Of a stretch of 64,000 nt of DNA, positions 1-12,249 are shown piece by piece (positions within the stretch are counted from its first letter, which is position 1; each line of letters starts with the position of its first letter). The notes below the pieces were generated by a model. The model was not told the DNA's origin. It ran no database searches and saw nothing but the letters and a program-made list of their open reading frames with translations. A program made the translations under genes and the position numbers. The stretch lies in assembly GCF_963082655.1 (NCBI RefSeq), contig NC_081553.1, positions 68,538,416 through 68,602,415 on the forward strand, read 5' to 3'. The DNA is from Stomoxys calcitrans. Its lineage: Eukaryota; Arthropoda; Insecta; Diptera; Muscidae.

Positions 1-545
1 GAAATTTTCTCTACAGACAAAATTTCAATGAAATTTTCTCTACAGACAAAATTTCAATGAAATTTTCTCTCCAGACAAAATTTCAATGAAATTTTCTCTA
101 AAGACAAAATTTCAATGAAATTTTCTCTAAAGACAAAATTTCAATGAAATTTTCTCTAAAGACAAAATTTCAATGAAATTTTCTCTAAAGACAAAATTTC
201 AATGAAATTTTCTCTAAAGACAAAATTTCAATGAAATTTTCTCTAAAGACAAAATTTTCATGAAATTTTCTCTAAAGACAAAATTTCAATGAAATTTTCT
301 CAACAGACAAAATTTCGATGAAATTTTCTCAACAGACAAAATTTCGATGAAATTTTCTCTACAGACAAAATTTCGATGCAATTTTCTCTAAAGACAAAAT
401 TTCAATGAAATTTTCTCTAAAGACAAAATTTCAACGAAATTTTCTTTTAAAACAAACTTTCAATGAAATTTACTCTAAAGACAAAATTTCAATGAAATTT
501 TCTCTAGAGACAAAATTTTAATGAAATTTTCTCTAAAGACAAAAT
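1..545. repeat. 29-bp satellite array
   Basis: About 18-19 head-to-tail copies of a 29-bp monomer whose core reads gaaattttctctaaagacaa followed by aatttcaat. The first copies are nearly identical; the last copies (from about 440) carry substitutions and the array stops at about 545. It begins at the window edge, so its true length is unknown. The reverse complement of the monomer is the unit of the array at 27.4-29.5 kb. There are no unique spacers, so it is a plain satellite. Confidence 0.95.
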
Positions 546-1030
546 AAAAAAAATAAAAGAATGAAATAGTAGAATGCCTAAAAGCCAGTAATATTTAGCA
601 AATTTATGTTATAATCAAACCTCAAAAATTACTAACAAAAACATTTTTATTAGCAATTGTATTAAATGTTACCCTAAATTGCACAAACAATCTACAGTAT
701 AAATAATGCAACACTGATGTTGATGAATAATGCTGGGATAGGGCCCAGTATGCAACTCAAGCGAAATTTTCGGTAGCACACACAGGGTGACAAAAACCAT
801 GCGTTCTTCTTTTAGCCAATCTGCCACACTTTTTTGCTAATGAAGTAGGCATTTGTCGAAATAAAGCGTTATTTTGTAGAAATAAAACCATTATGTGGTG
901 CAAAAAATTATCAAAGCAATTTTTCTCTTACAATGAATCTTGAGATTGTGGATTTTGAAGCAAAAGATCTTGTTGTCTTTATTCAATAAGTCATTAATGA
1001 AGGAATGGCCAACTGAATGAAATCTTCAAA
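546..1030. other. AT-rich DNA without a recognised gene
   Basis: No convincing coding frame. The end (about 950-1,030) already resembles the palindromic module that recurs at 5,390-5,520, 7,670-7,760, 25,690-25,850 and 36,390-36,680. Confidence 0.5.
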
Positions 1031-3060
1031 TAGTTTTGCTTTAAAATCTGTTATCTAAAAAAAACTAATCGCAAAAGTTTTCATCGCGAAAAAGGAACAG
1101 TACCATCCTTTATACACAAAAACATTAAATGCATGCATTTTTCCGTTACACAAGGTTTTCCCTTTTTTTCTATTCATATGCCCAGTATTACTGCCACATA
1201 AAGTAAGAACAACTTTTTCACTTACAGAACAAAACAAAAAAACCTAAACAGGCTTATCTTTGAAATGAAAACACTGCAAAAGCAAATTGTATAATAGTTT
1301 TACCAACTCCGTCAACCAAATATAACAACAGCAGCAAAAAACCACTTCGTTCCCTTATGTGCTCCCAAACGATGAGGAAGAGAAAGAGAGTATACAAATG
1401 GCAATCATTTATGTTGAAGAGTTCATAACACGAACAAGATCTGAGGGCAGACACTAGCCTTGCAAAAAAACACACACACACATGCACCACCCCAACCCCA
1501 ACTACACAGCTGAAATATAAAAAACATACTTACATGACGTCACAGAAACAAAAACACATGTATTCAATCCCAACTAACGGGAAACAAACACATTGTCCCA
1601 ATTCACAAAAGGCAATTTTACTTGCAGCACCACTTATTTTGTAGGAGGAGAGGTAAGGTGAATATCCCGATTCATACTTAGAATTTGTGCATGCAAATTT
1701 AGCTAGCTATGAGCTATGAGTCGAAAAATTTTTTATATGCTTTGTATTTGCGTTGAATCTTTGGAGTTAGTGTAAATCGTAAATCAAAAAAAAAAAATGC
1801 ACCCATACACCACAATGTAGGGATGATTGAAAGTCAGACAGAAAAAAATTATGTAAAAATCAAAGGTGCGAAACTTAAAAAGTCAATAAAAACATTGTGC
1901 AATGTAAGAAATTTCACTAAAACATAGATTTTTATTCAAATATTGCTTGATGACTCAAAACGTTTAACAATAACACTAGAACACTTGACAAATTGTTCAC
2001 CAAAAACCTCTCCTTAACACTAAGCAAACGTCGTTTCACGAACAAGAACCGCGACAAACTGAATTGAACCTTCGATCAACTATACAGTCTTCCATTGCTA
2101 TGACCAAAGCTCTAGAAAAATTCTGTGAGGAAACGGACAATGGAAAGTTATATAAGAAATTGAGTAGAGGAATAAAATAAATAGGGACATGTAAAAGAGA
2201 TCTTCCGAGTAAAGGTTTTCCCATTAAACATTTAAAGTTTTGGTCGTTCTGTTAGAATTTAACATTTTCCCAAATAACATAAACAGCCAGCATTGGTAGA
2301 AGAATGTACCTGTATCATAGACAAAGGAAATCTATTGACTCATAACAACATGTTCAAAAAAGCTCTTACAAATAGGATAACGGTCAAATTCTCAGTCGTT
2401 TATATGGCAGTGCGCGAGAAACCCGGGCGACATGCAACGGAGAACTTGTGAGTTATTGTATAAACATTTTGAGTTTCACAGTCTATAGATTTCCTTTGTC
2501 TGCTAAGAAAGTGTTTGAAAAAGCTCTAACAGATGGCGTAGCAATCAAATTCTTAATTGTTTATTTGTAAAAGCGCAAACAACACAGACGGGAAAGGGAA
2601 AACTTTTAAGTTATTTTATTTACATTTGCGTCTTCATTGATCATATGAGAGTTAAAACAACGGAAATTTGTGGAAACGGAAAAAAAATAAACTGAGAGGA
2701 AAAAGCTTTGGACATTTTAAAGAGTCTAATTCATACATTCGCCAATTAGCATTAGTATGGGAATAAAAATAAAAAGGAGAAACATCTTTTAAGCGAGTGA
2801 GAGAAAAAGGTATTCCGTTACCTGTTTTTCTACGAATAACTGTGGATACGGAATAGAAAAAATGCGGGAATTATAGCATACTCCTATCGCTCGTATGAGA
2901 AAAACAATAAAAAAAAGCGATGAACAGAAAAATTATGTTTGAATACACAAACATGTAGTTTGAGTACACAAACATATTTTCCCCCAGACAAGAGCATTGA
3001 ATGTAGAAATTATGTATATTTGATTGTAAGTACCATTTTAACCGATATTCACAAAAGTTA
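1031..3060. repeat. Duplicated arm unit A, copy 1
   Basis: This stretch is collinear and highly similar to 5,450-7,190 and, for its first part, to 7,690-8,310, and it is found inverted at 23.8-25.7 kb. Landmarks shared by the copies are the gcatgcatttttccgtt segment, a CA-rich tract before ccaccccaacccc, a ctaacgggaaac segment and the segment near 2,750 (cgccaattagcattag). Short open frames here differ between copies by indels and stops, so I read the unit as non-coding repeat DNA. Confidence 0.8.
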
Positions 3061-3076
3061 ATGTTGGTTTGAAATA

Positions 3077-3452
3077 CAGTCGTATCCGCTTAATGGAAAC
3101 ACTATTTAATTGAAAAAATTTCTTGGACTGAATGATTTTAAGGGCTTTTTTACACATTTCACTTGCTTTATTCAAAAGCCGCTTAAATTAAAATTTAAGC
3201 GGTTATTATTTTACCAATTTCTAACTAACTTCACATCACATATTTTTCATAATTTTTATATTTTTAAACCTTCGACGAATAAAAAAAACACATTATTTAA
3301 CTTAACTTCTCCTAATGGAAAACATTCTTCATTTTACTAACTTTTGTTAATTGAAACGTATTTCAATTATCCTGACTTCGCGTAATTAAAACATCGGTTA
3401 ATTTAAAGAAATTCCCTGCATTTTGCTGTTTTCAATTGAATGGATTCGACTG
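3077..3452. mobile_element. pogo-like MITE with CAGT termini
   Basis: A 376-bp element beginning CAGTCGTATCCGCTTAAT and ending with the imperfect inverse (ATTGAATGGATTCGACTG), flanked by TA on both sides (3,075-3,076 and 3,453-3,454). CAGT-starting inverted repeats with a TA target duplication fit the pogo/Tc1-mariner superfamily. It has no transposase; the inside is very AT-rich. Confidence 0.7.
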
Positions 3453-3474
3453 TACATATGTTAATTTGGCAGAT

Positions 3475-4300
3475 TTCCTGTGATTTTTGAGCTATTATCT
3501 TTTTGGCAACACTGGTTTAAACAGCTCACGCGCGTTTCGTATTTTGTTTCACTGTCAAACATGTTCAGTTTGGTTATTAATTTAACCATCGTCTTATAAA
3601 CGAACAACGCTCGCAAATTATAGAATTTTACTATCAAAATTTGTACTCAGCTAAGAAAGTTCATTGCGCGCTTCTTCCAACGAAGCGACGAAGCTCATTT
3701 TCGGCTCAATGGGTACGTAAAAAAGCAGAATTGTCGATTTTGAAGTGAAGATCAGCCAGAATCATTGCAAGCGCTACCAATGCATCCACAAAAAGTCACA
3801 GTTTGATGCTGTTTATGGGCTGGTGGCATCATTGGACCGCACTTTATCAAAGATGATGTGAATCGCGTGAATGGTGAGCGCTACCGTGTGAGATGATATC
3901 CAACTTTTTTTTGCCCAAAATGCAAGAACTTAACTTGCATTATATGGGGTTTCAATAAGACGGTGCCACATGCCACACAGCACGCGTAACAATGGACTTA
4001 TTTAGAGGCGAGTGCGGTGAACATTTTATTTCACGTTCGGGACCGGTCAAATGGCCGCCTAGATCGTGTAATTTAACGCATTAAGGCTATTTTTTATGGG
4101 GCTATGTTAAGGCTCATGTCTATACAGACAAACCCGCTTCAAATGACGCATTGGAAGCCAACATTGAAGCATTTATACGTGAGATACCGGCCCAAATATT
4201 GGAGAGAGTATGCCAAAATTGGACTAAGCGGATGGACCATTTGAGGCGCAATCACGGTCAACATTTGCATGAAATAATATTCAAACACTAAATTATATGG
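3475..4300 (+). pseudogene. Degenerate mariner-family transposase
   Basis: Remnant of a Tc1/mariner transposase, traceable from an ATG at 3,561 to about 4,291. Readable pieces include the first catalytic Asp in SDEAHF, the GGIIGPHF segment, the second catalytic Asp in DGATCHTARVT (codon at 3,959) and the C-terminal segment RMDHLRRNHGQHLHEIIF. It is broken: there are several stops and frameshifts, a large N-terminal deletion, and the place of the third acidic residue (42 codons after the second Asp, 4,085) is Gly preceded by a stop. The 41-residue spacing fits the DD41D (rosa-type) mariner branch. A related minus-strand deletion derivative lies at 43.3-43.7 kb. Confidence 0.8.
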
Positions 4301-4639
4301 AATTTTATGTGTTTTTTATTTATTTTCTTTTTTTGAAAGACTTCCCCATATCTTTTAAAAAATTACGCTTTAGAACTGTTTAATAACCCTTTTTTAAGGC
4401 TTCATAAAGTTTTGTGAATACGGCCGTTAATTTTCAAACTTTTCTTTATATGATTTTTGATTGGATATTTAGCAATTAATTAATGTTGGGTATAATCGTT
4501 AAAGAAATTTTATTTGAAAGCCAGTTTTGCCAAGACTATTGCTAATTAATATTATTATAAGTTAATTGCCGTATTATTTAATTTTTTTAGCAACAAATAA
4601 TTTTTAAATGTATTTCATATTTTTACGATTTACGTCCGT

Positions 4640-5005
4640 CTAAGGCGCCGAGTTCGTAGCGTGATCGGATTGTAAGAGCGGGTGTGTGAGTTTGATTCCC
4701 ACCAGAAGCATTGGTCTGTTACTACTGTGGTATCACAATTGACAAAAAATTGTCTAAGTGAGTCCGTGAGGGACTGCCACTCTCACATAATCTACGTCCA
4801 GCTTAGACCAATGGGTTTTTTTGGTTTATTTCTATTTCGAATAGAAACGCAACAAAACAAATATTCTTTAAGTAATGAAGGCAAACTATGGTGTGCAAAA
4901 TGCATTGGGCAGGCTACCGTATCTGCGATTTTGGCCTCACCAAGAGTCTCGTCGGATGGCTTTATAAAAATCTCAATGATAAAATTTTTTTTTTTTTAAT
5001 TGTTT
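4640..5005 (+). mobile_element. tRNA-like SINE (family 1), copy 1
   Basis: The tRNA-like head has an A-box-like segment (gcgccgagttcgtagcgtg) and a B-box-like segment (gagtttgattcccacc). A body follows with gtctaagtgagtccgtgagg and a short palindrome (tttcgaatagaaacgc). A T-rich run ends it at about 4,999. The same body occurs at 7,235-7,690, inverted at 23,365-23,580, and a head-only relative lies at 30,891. This placement in equivalent positions shows it was present before the arm units were duplicated. Confidence 0.65.
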
Positions 5006-7225
5006 TAGAAGGAATGGACAAATGTCCTATTGAATGAAATAAGCAAGTTTTTTTGCTTCAAAATCTATAATCAAAAAAAAGTAATCACGAAAAAATTTCG
5101 TGAAAAGCGAATATAATACCAGTCTTTAAAGAAAAACTAATTTTATTCCTTAATAACCAAAAAAGTATGCATAAATAAAAAGATCATAGTATTGCTATAT
5201 GATACATTTAGAATATTTTTTTAGCTTACCCCGAAGAAGAATGCATTGACACTTGTTGACCAAATGCGGAATGGTGAAAAGCCAGTAAATGCCTGAAAAG
5301 AAACGACAAATTAAAAATTTAGAAAACGTATTCGCGACGAAATTAAAATTGTTTCGTGATTAATTTTTTTAGATAATAGATTTTGAATCCGAAAATCTTG
5401 TTAAATTTATTCATCAATGGAGAAATTACCTACTGAATGAAATCTTGAAATTGTTTTGCCTCAAAATCTGTTATCTAAAAAAAAGTAATCGCAAAAAGTG
5501 TTGATTTTGGTCGCAAAAAAATTTCATGCATGCATATTTCCGTTGTACTAAGTTTCCTATTTTTCTATTCTCTCTCTACTCACATGCCCAGCATTACTGC
5601 CAAATAATGTAAGAACAACATTTCCACTTACAAAACAAAACAAAAAAAAAAACCGAAACAGGCTTATCTGTGAAATGAAAACACTGCAGCAGTAAAAAAC
5701 CACTTCGTTCCCTTATGTGCTCCCAAACGATGAGGAAGAGAGAGAGAGAACGAGAGTATACAAATGCCAATCATTTATGTTGAAGAGTTCATAACACGAA
5801 CAAGATCTGAGGGCAGACATTAGCCTTGCAAAAGCACACACACACATACACCACCCCAACCCCAACGACACAGCTGAAATATAAAAAGACATACTTACAT
5901 GACGTCACAGAAACAAAAACACTTGTATTCAATCCCAACTAACGGGAAACAGACACATTGTCCCAATTCACACAAGACAATTTTACTTGCAGCTACACTT
6001 GTTTTGTAGGAGGAGAGGTAGCCCGATTCATTCTAAGAATTTGTGCATGCAAATTTGGCTAGTTATGAGTCGTAACATTTTTTATATGCTTTGCATTTGG
6101 TGGTGTAAAATCGTGAAAGAAAAAAAAATGCACCCAAACACCACAATGTAGGGATAATTGAAAGTCAAACAGAAAAAATTATGTAAAAATCAAAGGTGAG
6201 AAACTTAAAAAGTCAATAAAAACATTGTGCAATGTAAGAAATTTCACTAAAACATTGATTTTTATTCAAATATTGCTTGATGACTCAAAACGTTTAACAA
6301 TAACAGAACACACTAGAACACTTGACAAATTGTTCACCATAAACCTCTCCTTAACACTAAGCAAACGTCGTTTCACGAACAAGAACCGCGACAAACTGAA
6401 TTGGGCCTTTGATCAACTATACAAACAGTCTTCCATTGTCATGACCAAAGCTGTAGAAAAATTCTGTGAGGAAACGGACAATGGAAAGGTATATAAGAAA
6501 TTGAGAAGAGGAATAAAATAAATAGGGACATGTTAAAGAGATCTTCCGAGCCAATGTTTTCCCAGTAAACAGTTTAAGTTTTGGTCCTGTTAGAATTAGA
6601 CATTTTGTCAAATAACATCAACAGCCAGCATAGGTAGAGAAATGTACAGACTGCTAAGAAAGTGCGTGAAAAAGCTTTAGCAGATGGCGTAGCAGCCAAA
6701 TTCTTAGTTATTATACGTAAAAGCGCAAACAACACAGGCGGCATGAAAGTGAAAACTTTTAAGTTATTTTATTTACATTTGCCATCCCAAGGTCTATGGC
6801 ATTGATCAGTATTAACAGATTTCTAGTTTTATGTGGGAGAGTTAAAACAACGATGTCATTTCATTTCACGGAAATGTGTGGAAACGGAAAAAAATAAAAT
6901 GAGAGGAAAAAGTTTTGGACATTTTAAAGAGTCTAATTCATACATTCGCCAATTAGCATTAGTATGGGCACAAAAATAAAAAAGGAGAAAAATCTTTTAA
7001 GTGAGTGAGAGCGAAAGGTAGCAGAATGCAGCTTTTTTTCTACGAATAACTGGATACGGAATGAAAAAAATGCGGGAGTTTTGTAGCACAAACGTACCGC
7101 TGGTATGAGAAAAACAATAAAAATACAAAAAAATCGCTTAATTGAAATACAAATTATGCTGAAAAAATTACGTTTCAAAGTAATCAACTCCGCTTAATTG
7201 AAAACGTTTATCGTAAAATTTTTAT
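5006..7225. repeat. Duplicated arm unit A, copy 2
   Basis: Second copy of the unit described at 1,031-3,060, extended on its left by a segment (5,020-5,420) that is inversely repeated at 25,690-25,945. It contains a palindromic module: ttttgcttcaaaatct near 5,053 faces agataatagattttga near 5,373. The small frames at 6,225-6,521 and 6,933-7,187 are not conserved in the other copies and I do not call them genes. Confidence 0.8.
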
Positions 7226-7229
7226 AATT

Positions 7230-7690
7230 GGTCAACTTTTTAAGCATGCGTAGCATGCTGGGATTGTCAGAGCTGGGACTGTGAGTTTGATTCCCACCAG
7301 AAGCATTCGTCCGTTGCCACTGTGGTATCACAATGGACTAAAAATTGTCTAAGTGAGTCCGTGAGGGACTGCCACTCTCACATAACCTACGTCCAGCTTA
7401 GACCAATGGGTTTTTTTTTGGTTTGTTTCTATTTCGAATAGAAACGCAACACAACAAACATCCTTTAAGTAGTGAAAGCAAACTTGGTGTGTTTCTATTT
7501 CGAATAGAAACGCAACACAACAAATATCCTTTAAGTAGTGAAGGCAAACTATGGTTTGCAAAATGCATTGGGCAGACTACCATAACCACGATTTCGGCCT
7601 CAGCAAGGGTCTAGTCAGGATGGCATTACAAAAATCTCAATGAAAATTCTTTTTTTTTTAAATTGCTTTGGAAGAAATGGATAAATGCCC
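7230..7690 (+). mobile_element. tRNA-like SINE (family 1), copy 2 with internal duplication
   Basis: Same body as at 4,640-5,005. A ~65-bp piece around the tttctatttcgaatagaaac palindrome is present twice in tandem (about 7,424-7,488 and 7,489-7,553), whereas the copy at 4,640 and the inverted copy at 23.4 kb have it once. It sits at the boundary between unit A copies. Confidence 0.65.
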
Positions 7691-8330
7691 CATGGAATGA
7701 AATCAGAAATTTGTTTTGCCTCCAAATCTGTTATCTAAAACAAAATAATCGCAATCGATCGTAAAAAAAATGTTTTCTATTCTCTCTCTACTCATATGCC
7801 CAATATTACTGCCAAATAATGTAAGAACAACATTTTCACTTACAAAACAGAACAAAAAAACCGAAACAGGCTTGTAACAGGCTTTACAACAGCAGTAAAA
7901 TACCAATTCGTTCCTTAATGTGTTCCCCAGAGAGAGAGAAAGAGAGTATTCAAATGTCAATCATTTATGTTGAAGAGCTCATAACACGAAGAAGATCTAA
8001 GAGCAGACATTAGCCTTGCCAAAACACACACACACATACCCCACCCCAACCCCCACGACATAGCTGAAATATAAAAGACACATTTGCATGACGTCATAGA
8101 AACAAAAACATTTGTATTCTTTCCCAACTAACGGGACACAAACACATTGTCCCAATTCACACAACACAATTTGCAGCACCACTTATTTTGTAAGAGGAGG
8201 GGTAAAGTGAATATCCCGATTCATACTTATGATTTGTGCATGCAAAATTGGCGAGCTATGAGTCCAGACATTTTTATATGCTTTGAATTTGCGTTGAGTC
8301 TTTGGAGTTGAGGTGGTGTAAATCGTAACA
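7691..8330. repeat. Duplicated arm unit A, partial copy 3
   Basis: Collinear with the first ~600 bp of the units at 1,031 and 5,450: the palindromic module at 7,690-7,760, the CA tract near 8,020, the ccaccccaacccc motif and the ctaacgggac segment. It ends around 8,330. No matching third copy is seen in the right arm. Confidence 0.7.
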
Positions 8331-8685
8331 ATATGAATAGCCTGTTTGTCGATGTCGAACGGTTGTTTCAACAAATGATATATTTTTGTGACCCAACAAA
8401 AAAAACACAAAGATTCATTTTTAAGTAAAAAAAATTATTGTTTGAAAAATAAAAAATTATGTTTCTTATAATTTTATAAGCCACCATGTTTTTTATATTT
8501 GTATTACATTTCTAAATCTAATGTCTACGACATAAAATCCTACTTGTAGTTCGAAATAGCAGGTCTATAGCCATGACTCTTGTTATAAATACCCTCCACC
8601 ATAGAATACGAAATTTTTATTTTAATAAGTTTTATGAAACTAAAATATTACGTACTTAGAAGTACAAAATAGATAACCAGGTTAG
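8331..8685. other. AT-rich DNA, no gene
   Basis: Nothing codes here. A short piece near 8,590 (taccctccaccatag) resembles the edge of a mini-me repeat. Confidence 0.5.
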
Positions 8686-9462
8686 CCCATTACTGCATAA
8701 AACTCAAAAGTAAAGTTTATTTTATTTTTTGTTTTGAATTAAATGGCGCCCTAATACGCGGTTTTAAAAAAAATAAATATTTTTTTAAACGGAAACATAA
8801 TTTTTGGAGACATTCATTTATAAAGGACAGCGAGAGCGCCCAATACAGGGCAGTCTGCTTCATTTTCGTCATAACTTCATCGGGTATATTGTTAGGATTT
8901 GTTCCCACCTGCCGTACAAGTTGAAATATTCCATTTCTCCATTAACGTACCACTAATTTTGAGTTAGTTTTCCTTGCACTCGTTTACCTGGCACAATAGA
9001 TTTTCTTGGCGTTTTTTTTTTTAAAAAACACTTTAAAGTTCAAACTTGATCAAAATTATGGAATAAATTTAAATTATGATGTGTTCTTACGTCTTTTCTG
9101 TGTAGTTTTTTCAAAAAAATACATATAAAAGAACACATTTTTTTTGCAAATTTTTGTCCATGAAAATTCCACTAAGGAACGGGGGCAAACTTTTCACATA
9201 TCAATGAGTGCTGTCCGATTCAAGTTTAAGCTCAATGATACCCTTATACCTCCTTGTTAAAGCCGAGTCCGAACGGCGTGCCGCAGTGCGACACCTCTTT
9301 TGGAAAGAAGTTTTATATGGAGTAGTACCTTACAAATGTTGCCAGAATTAGGAGCGAAAAACCACCGCTGAACATTTTTCTCGCCAGAATTCAAACCCAG
9401 GCGTTCAGCTTCATAGGCGAATAAAAAAAAGTCCAATAAAAAGGACATTATGCACTATTGGG
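8686..9462. mobile_element. piggyBac-like MITE, left-arm copy, interrupted by a SINE
   Basis: Starts CCCATTACTGCATAA after TTAG (a decayed TTAA) and ends ATTGGG before TTAA (9,463-9,466). CCC-starting termini and TTAA duplications are the hallmark of piggyBac elements. Its mirror copy is 22,820-23,306. It is about 290 bp longer than that copy because a tRNA-derived SINE (9,165-9,421) has landed inside. It carries no transposase frame. Confidence 0.65.
9165..9421 (-). mobile_element. tRNA-derived SINE (family 2)
   Basis: Minus-strand copy of the SINE best seen at 56,446-56,750. The tail-side segment (ccactaaggaacgggggcaa), the cgaacggcgtgccgcagtgc segment and a decayed B box (gaattcaaacccaggcgttc) are all present; the A-box end is cut off. 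It is absent from the mirror position of the right arm. Confidence 0.8.
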
Positions 9463-10290
9463 TTAATCAAGTTTTGTAAAAAAAAAAAATAATTTATTAA
9501 AAAAATCACCACCCACCCTCTTTCCAAAAATAAAATGTCTATTTTAGCGATTCTCAATTCCAATTTATCGATGTAATAAGATAATAAGAAACCAATAGGA
9601 TTTTTATCCATTTCCTTTCAGAATAAAATTCATGCCATTTGAAAAGACAAAATAAATTAGTGTGTAGTATATAAAAAAATAAAATAACAGTGGTTTAAGA
9701 ATAAAAAGGTTACAATTTTGCTAAATGAAAAAAAGTTTTATATATTAATAATTTCCAATTTACCTTTTAAGAAAGTCGCTTTAAAATGCCTCCTTTTATT
9801 CCCTCTTTTACGGGAATACAACAAACGCAAACGAACGAAGAAACGGAAACGAGAATTCGAATAACTCCACTTGTGCCCCAATTGCATTACATATTGTCTT
9901 ATTTTCTCATTTAGTTTTTGCTGCTGCACAATTTTCTCACACAAACACGCACGATTACCTGCGAACGCCTGAATACAAATACAATGTTCAGTTTTTGCGA
10001 TGACATTCGTTGGCCATTGGATTGTTTATATCGTCTTTAAGCACACTTCTTTATGCACAAACATACGAACAGCCAACCTGCCGCTTGCCTTTTTTCATTC
10101 TCTCGGCCAAACAACAAACGAAAGAAAACGGCGCACATGCATGGAAATGAAAAGCGACCAAGTAATAAAACGCTATTACCCGCAAACAACAACAACAACA
10201 CACAACACTTACGCGCGAAAGGTATTCTGTCAATAGTTTGCACCCAACCATTTATTTACAAGTTCACACAATAACATCACTTATGAATGG
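9463..10290. other. Arm segment outside the 600-bp units
   Basis: Mirrored at about 22,040-22,815. It holds a polypurine/polypyrimidine-rich stretch (9,800-9,860) and an aac trinucleotide run near 10,185. Overlapping small frames on both strands (10,000-10,274) shift or break in the mirror copy, which argues against coding. Confidence 0.6.
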
Positions 10291-11900
10291 GTGGCTAATC
10301 ACTCACGACCGACAATAACTCGCGAACACCCGATCCCGACGCAAAACCGATTCAAACTATGTGTTGTAACCTTTGATCACATTGCCAAATGTCCTATGAT
10401 CTCTTTATTCAAAGGTTTGTGTATGTCAGTATACATATATGTTTGTATGTACATACTAAAATCAGCAGTGGAGCCATAGGCATACATGTAAGAAGGGAAT
10501 AAGAACATTTAACGGCATTATAGACAATTGTTTTTGCTTTGCATGTAACGTCAAGTTGCAGAGGTTGCTTTGTAGCTTAAGAAAATTCACAAAATACACA
10601 TTCATCAATAAAATACCACTTTTTCAATATTAACGTTTCTATTTAAGGCTTTTAGAATGTTTAGCTTTTTTTTTGAGTTATTAATACATATGAACTTTTT
10701 TTATTTTAATTCTCCATTGACAAACATAGTCATTTTAAAGTGTGAATGACAAACACAATTAAACAAAACAATGCAATTCACTTATTTTATAATTGTTCTT
10801 TGGTTATGCATGGCCTTAAAAATGTTATTTATAATAAATGTATGTATTTGTGTTTGCAGGTATACACTATTTCCCTTTCCCTCCTTTGCTTCTTTTTCCG
10901 TATTCCGTATCAATACCGACGACGCGCGAACACTCGATCACTTCTGAGAACCGATACAAACTGAAACCTTTGATCTAATTGCCAAAAGTCCTATGCTCTC
11001 TTTTGACGAAGCTTTCAGTATGTACATATGTTTGTTGTATGTTGAGAACATTGGGCCATGGATACACATGTTAAAAGGGAATACAAACATTTAACGGGAT
11101 TATTGTCTTTTGTTTTTGCTTTGCATGTTAGGGCCATATCGAAGATGTTGTTTTGTAGTATAAGCAGTTCATAAAATGCATATACCAATTAAAACAAAAC
11201 TTGGTCACTATTTATTTATCCCATTTGTAATGAGTTTAAGAACATTTGGTTTCTTTGTATATCTATACCGGCAACGATTAAGAGTTAGCAATAACTTAAT
11301 ACAATGTTCGGTTCCTTTTTATGCATGCATGTGAATGGCGAATGTTTGCAATAAATTTTTCATTGGACAAAAAAAAATTTAGAGGGAATGGTTAGAAGTG
11401 AAACACATTACAATTCACTTGTTCAACTATTGTTCTTTGGTTATAATAAATGGCTCTAAATAATTTATGTACACTTTTTTCCCCGTTTTCCTTATTCCGT
11501 ATCACTACCGACCACACACGAACATCCGATCACAACTAAGAGCCGACACAAACTGAGTGTTAGAACCTTTGATCCAATGGTCAAATGTCCTATGCTCACT
11601 TTTGACAAAGCTTTGAGTATGTAAGTATGTGGTTTGTTGAGAACATTGAATTTGTCGCAGAATGGAGATGGAATGCAAAGTGCAATAGGATTATTAAGAG
11701 GGTTGCCATTTATTTGTTTTAACAAGTCGTTAATCTAAATTTGTTGCTTAAAAAAATAAATGCATGGATGAATTAATAAAACTTCCTTTTATAGATTTTT
11801 GTTGTGTTTTATTTTAGATTTATCCAGTGCAAGTCAAATATTTTGGATAGAATAGACAAATGTTCAAAAGCAAGTCGAGTTTATAAAAAGTCTAAACAGA
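10291..11900. repeat. Three ~600-bp tandem units (left arm)
   Basis: Three diverged direct repeats marked by cgaacaccCGATC-like motifs at about 10,323, 10,925 and 11,519 (spacing ~600 bp). Each is followed by a segment like cctatgctctcttttgacga and then AGTATGTA, and by a later segment with ttgttctttggttat. The right arm has the mirror set at about 22,010, 21,398 and 20,785. The unit pre-dates the inversion because both arms carry three. Confidence 0.8.
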
Positions 11901-11957
11901 GAAGAAAAGTATGGAAAATTAAGGTAAATCAAAGAAGTGAATAAATTAACGTACGAT

Positions 11958-12247
11958 TGCAAAAGCTGTAATCATCTTAAAAACATGCTAAGTACGATCA
12001 TGATGTGCCTTATAAACTGCCTATATTATAAAACACAGCAAGTATGTACTAATGCAGTGGGTATAGATAAATAATATATTTATAAAAACTGGTTGGTGGG
12101 GCTTGTGAATGTAGATAAATGAGAATTATCTAAGAACATTTCAAAAGCAGAATTCTGCTCTTAATGGTATGAAGTTTGCGTTGTTAACATTTTCTTAATA
12201 TGTATTATTTACTTTTCCACGAAGCAAACTATGGCGTAACGCACATA
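11958..12247. other. Start of the spacer between the arms
   Basis: AT-rich, no coding frame and no recognised repeat. The inner edge of the left arm lies near 11,957. Confidence 0.5.
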
Positions 12248-12249
12248 TA

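Larger units (their letters stand above)
5220..11957 (+). repeat. Left arm of giant inverted repeat
   Basis: This segment is the reverse complement of 20,391-25,945, with indels. Matching landmarks: 5,265-5,300 pairs with 25,880-25,915; 6,950-7,140 with 24,000-24,300; 8,686-9,462 with 22,820-23,306; 10,291-10,479 with 21,865-22,053 (coordinates sum to 32,344); 11,895-11,957 with 20,391-20,450. The left arm is longer because it carries an extra partial unit A (7,691-8,330) and a SINE (9,165-9,421). Open frames in the two arms are not conserved as proteins, so the symmetry is at DNA level. Confidence 0.85.

Noticed and set aside
1..545. CRISPR-like array (29-bp repeats)
   Set aside because: The repeats are directly adjacent with no unique spacers, and the window is from an insect genome.
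6225..6521. 98-codon ORF
   Set aside because: The matching segment at 1,900-2,180 has stops and indels in the same frame, so it is not under coding constraint.
10000..10290. Overlapping small ORFs on both strands as a gene
   Set aside because: The mirror copy at 22,090-22,470 breaks or shifts every frame, while non-coding DNA is equally conserved.
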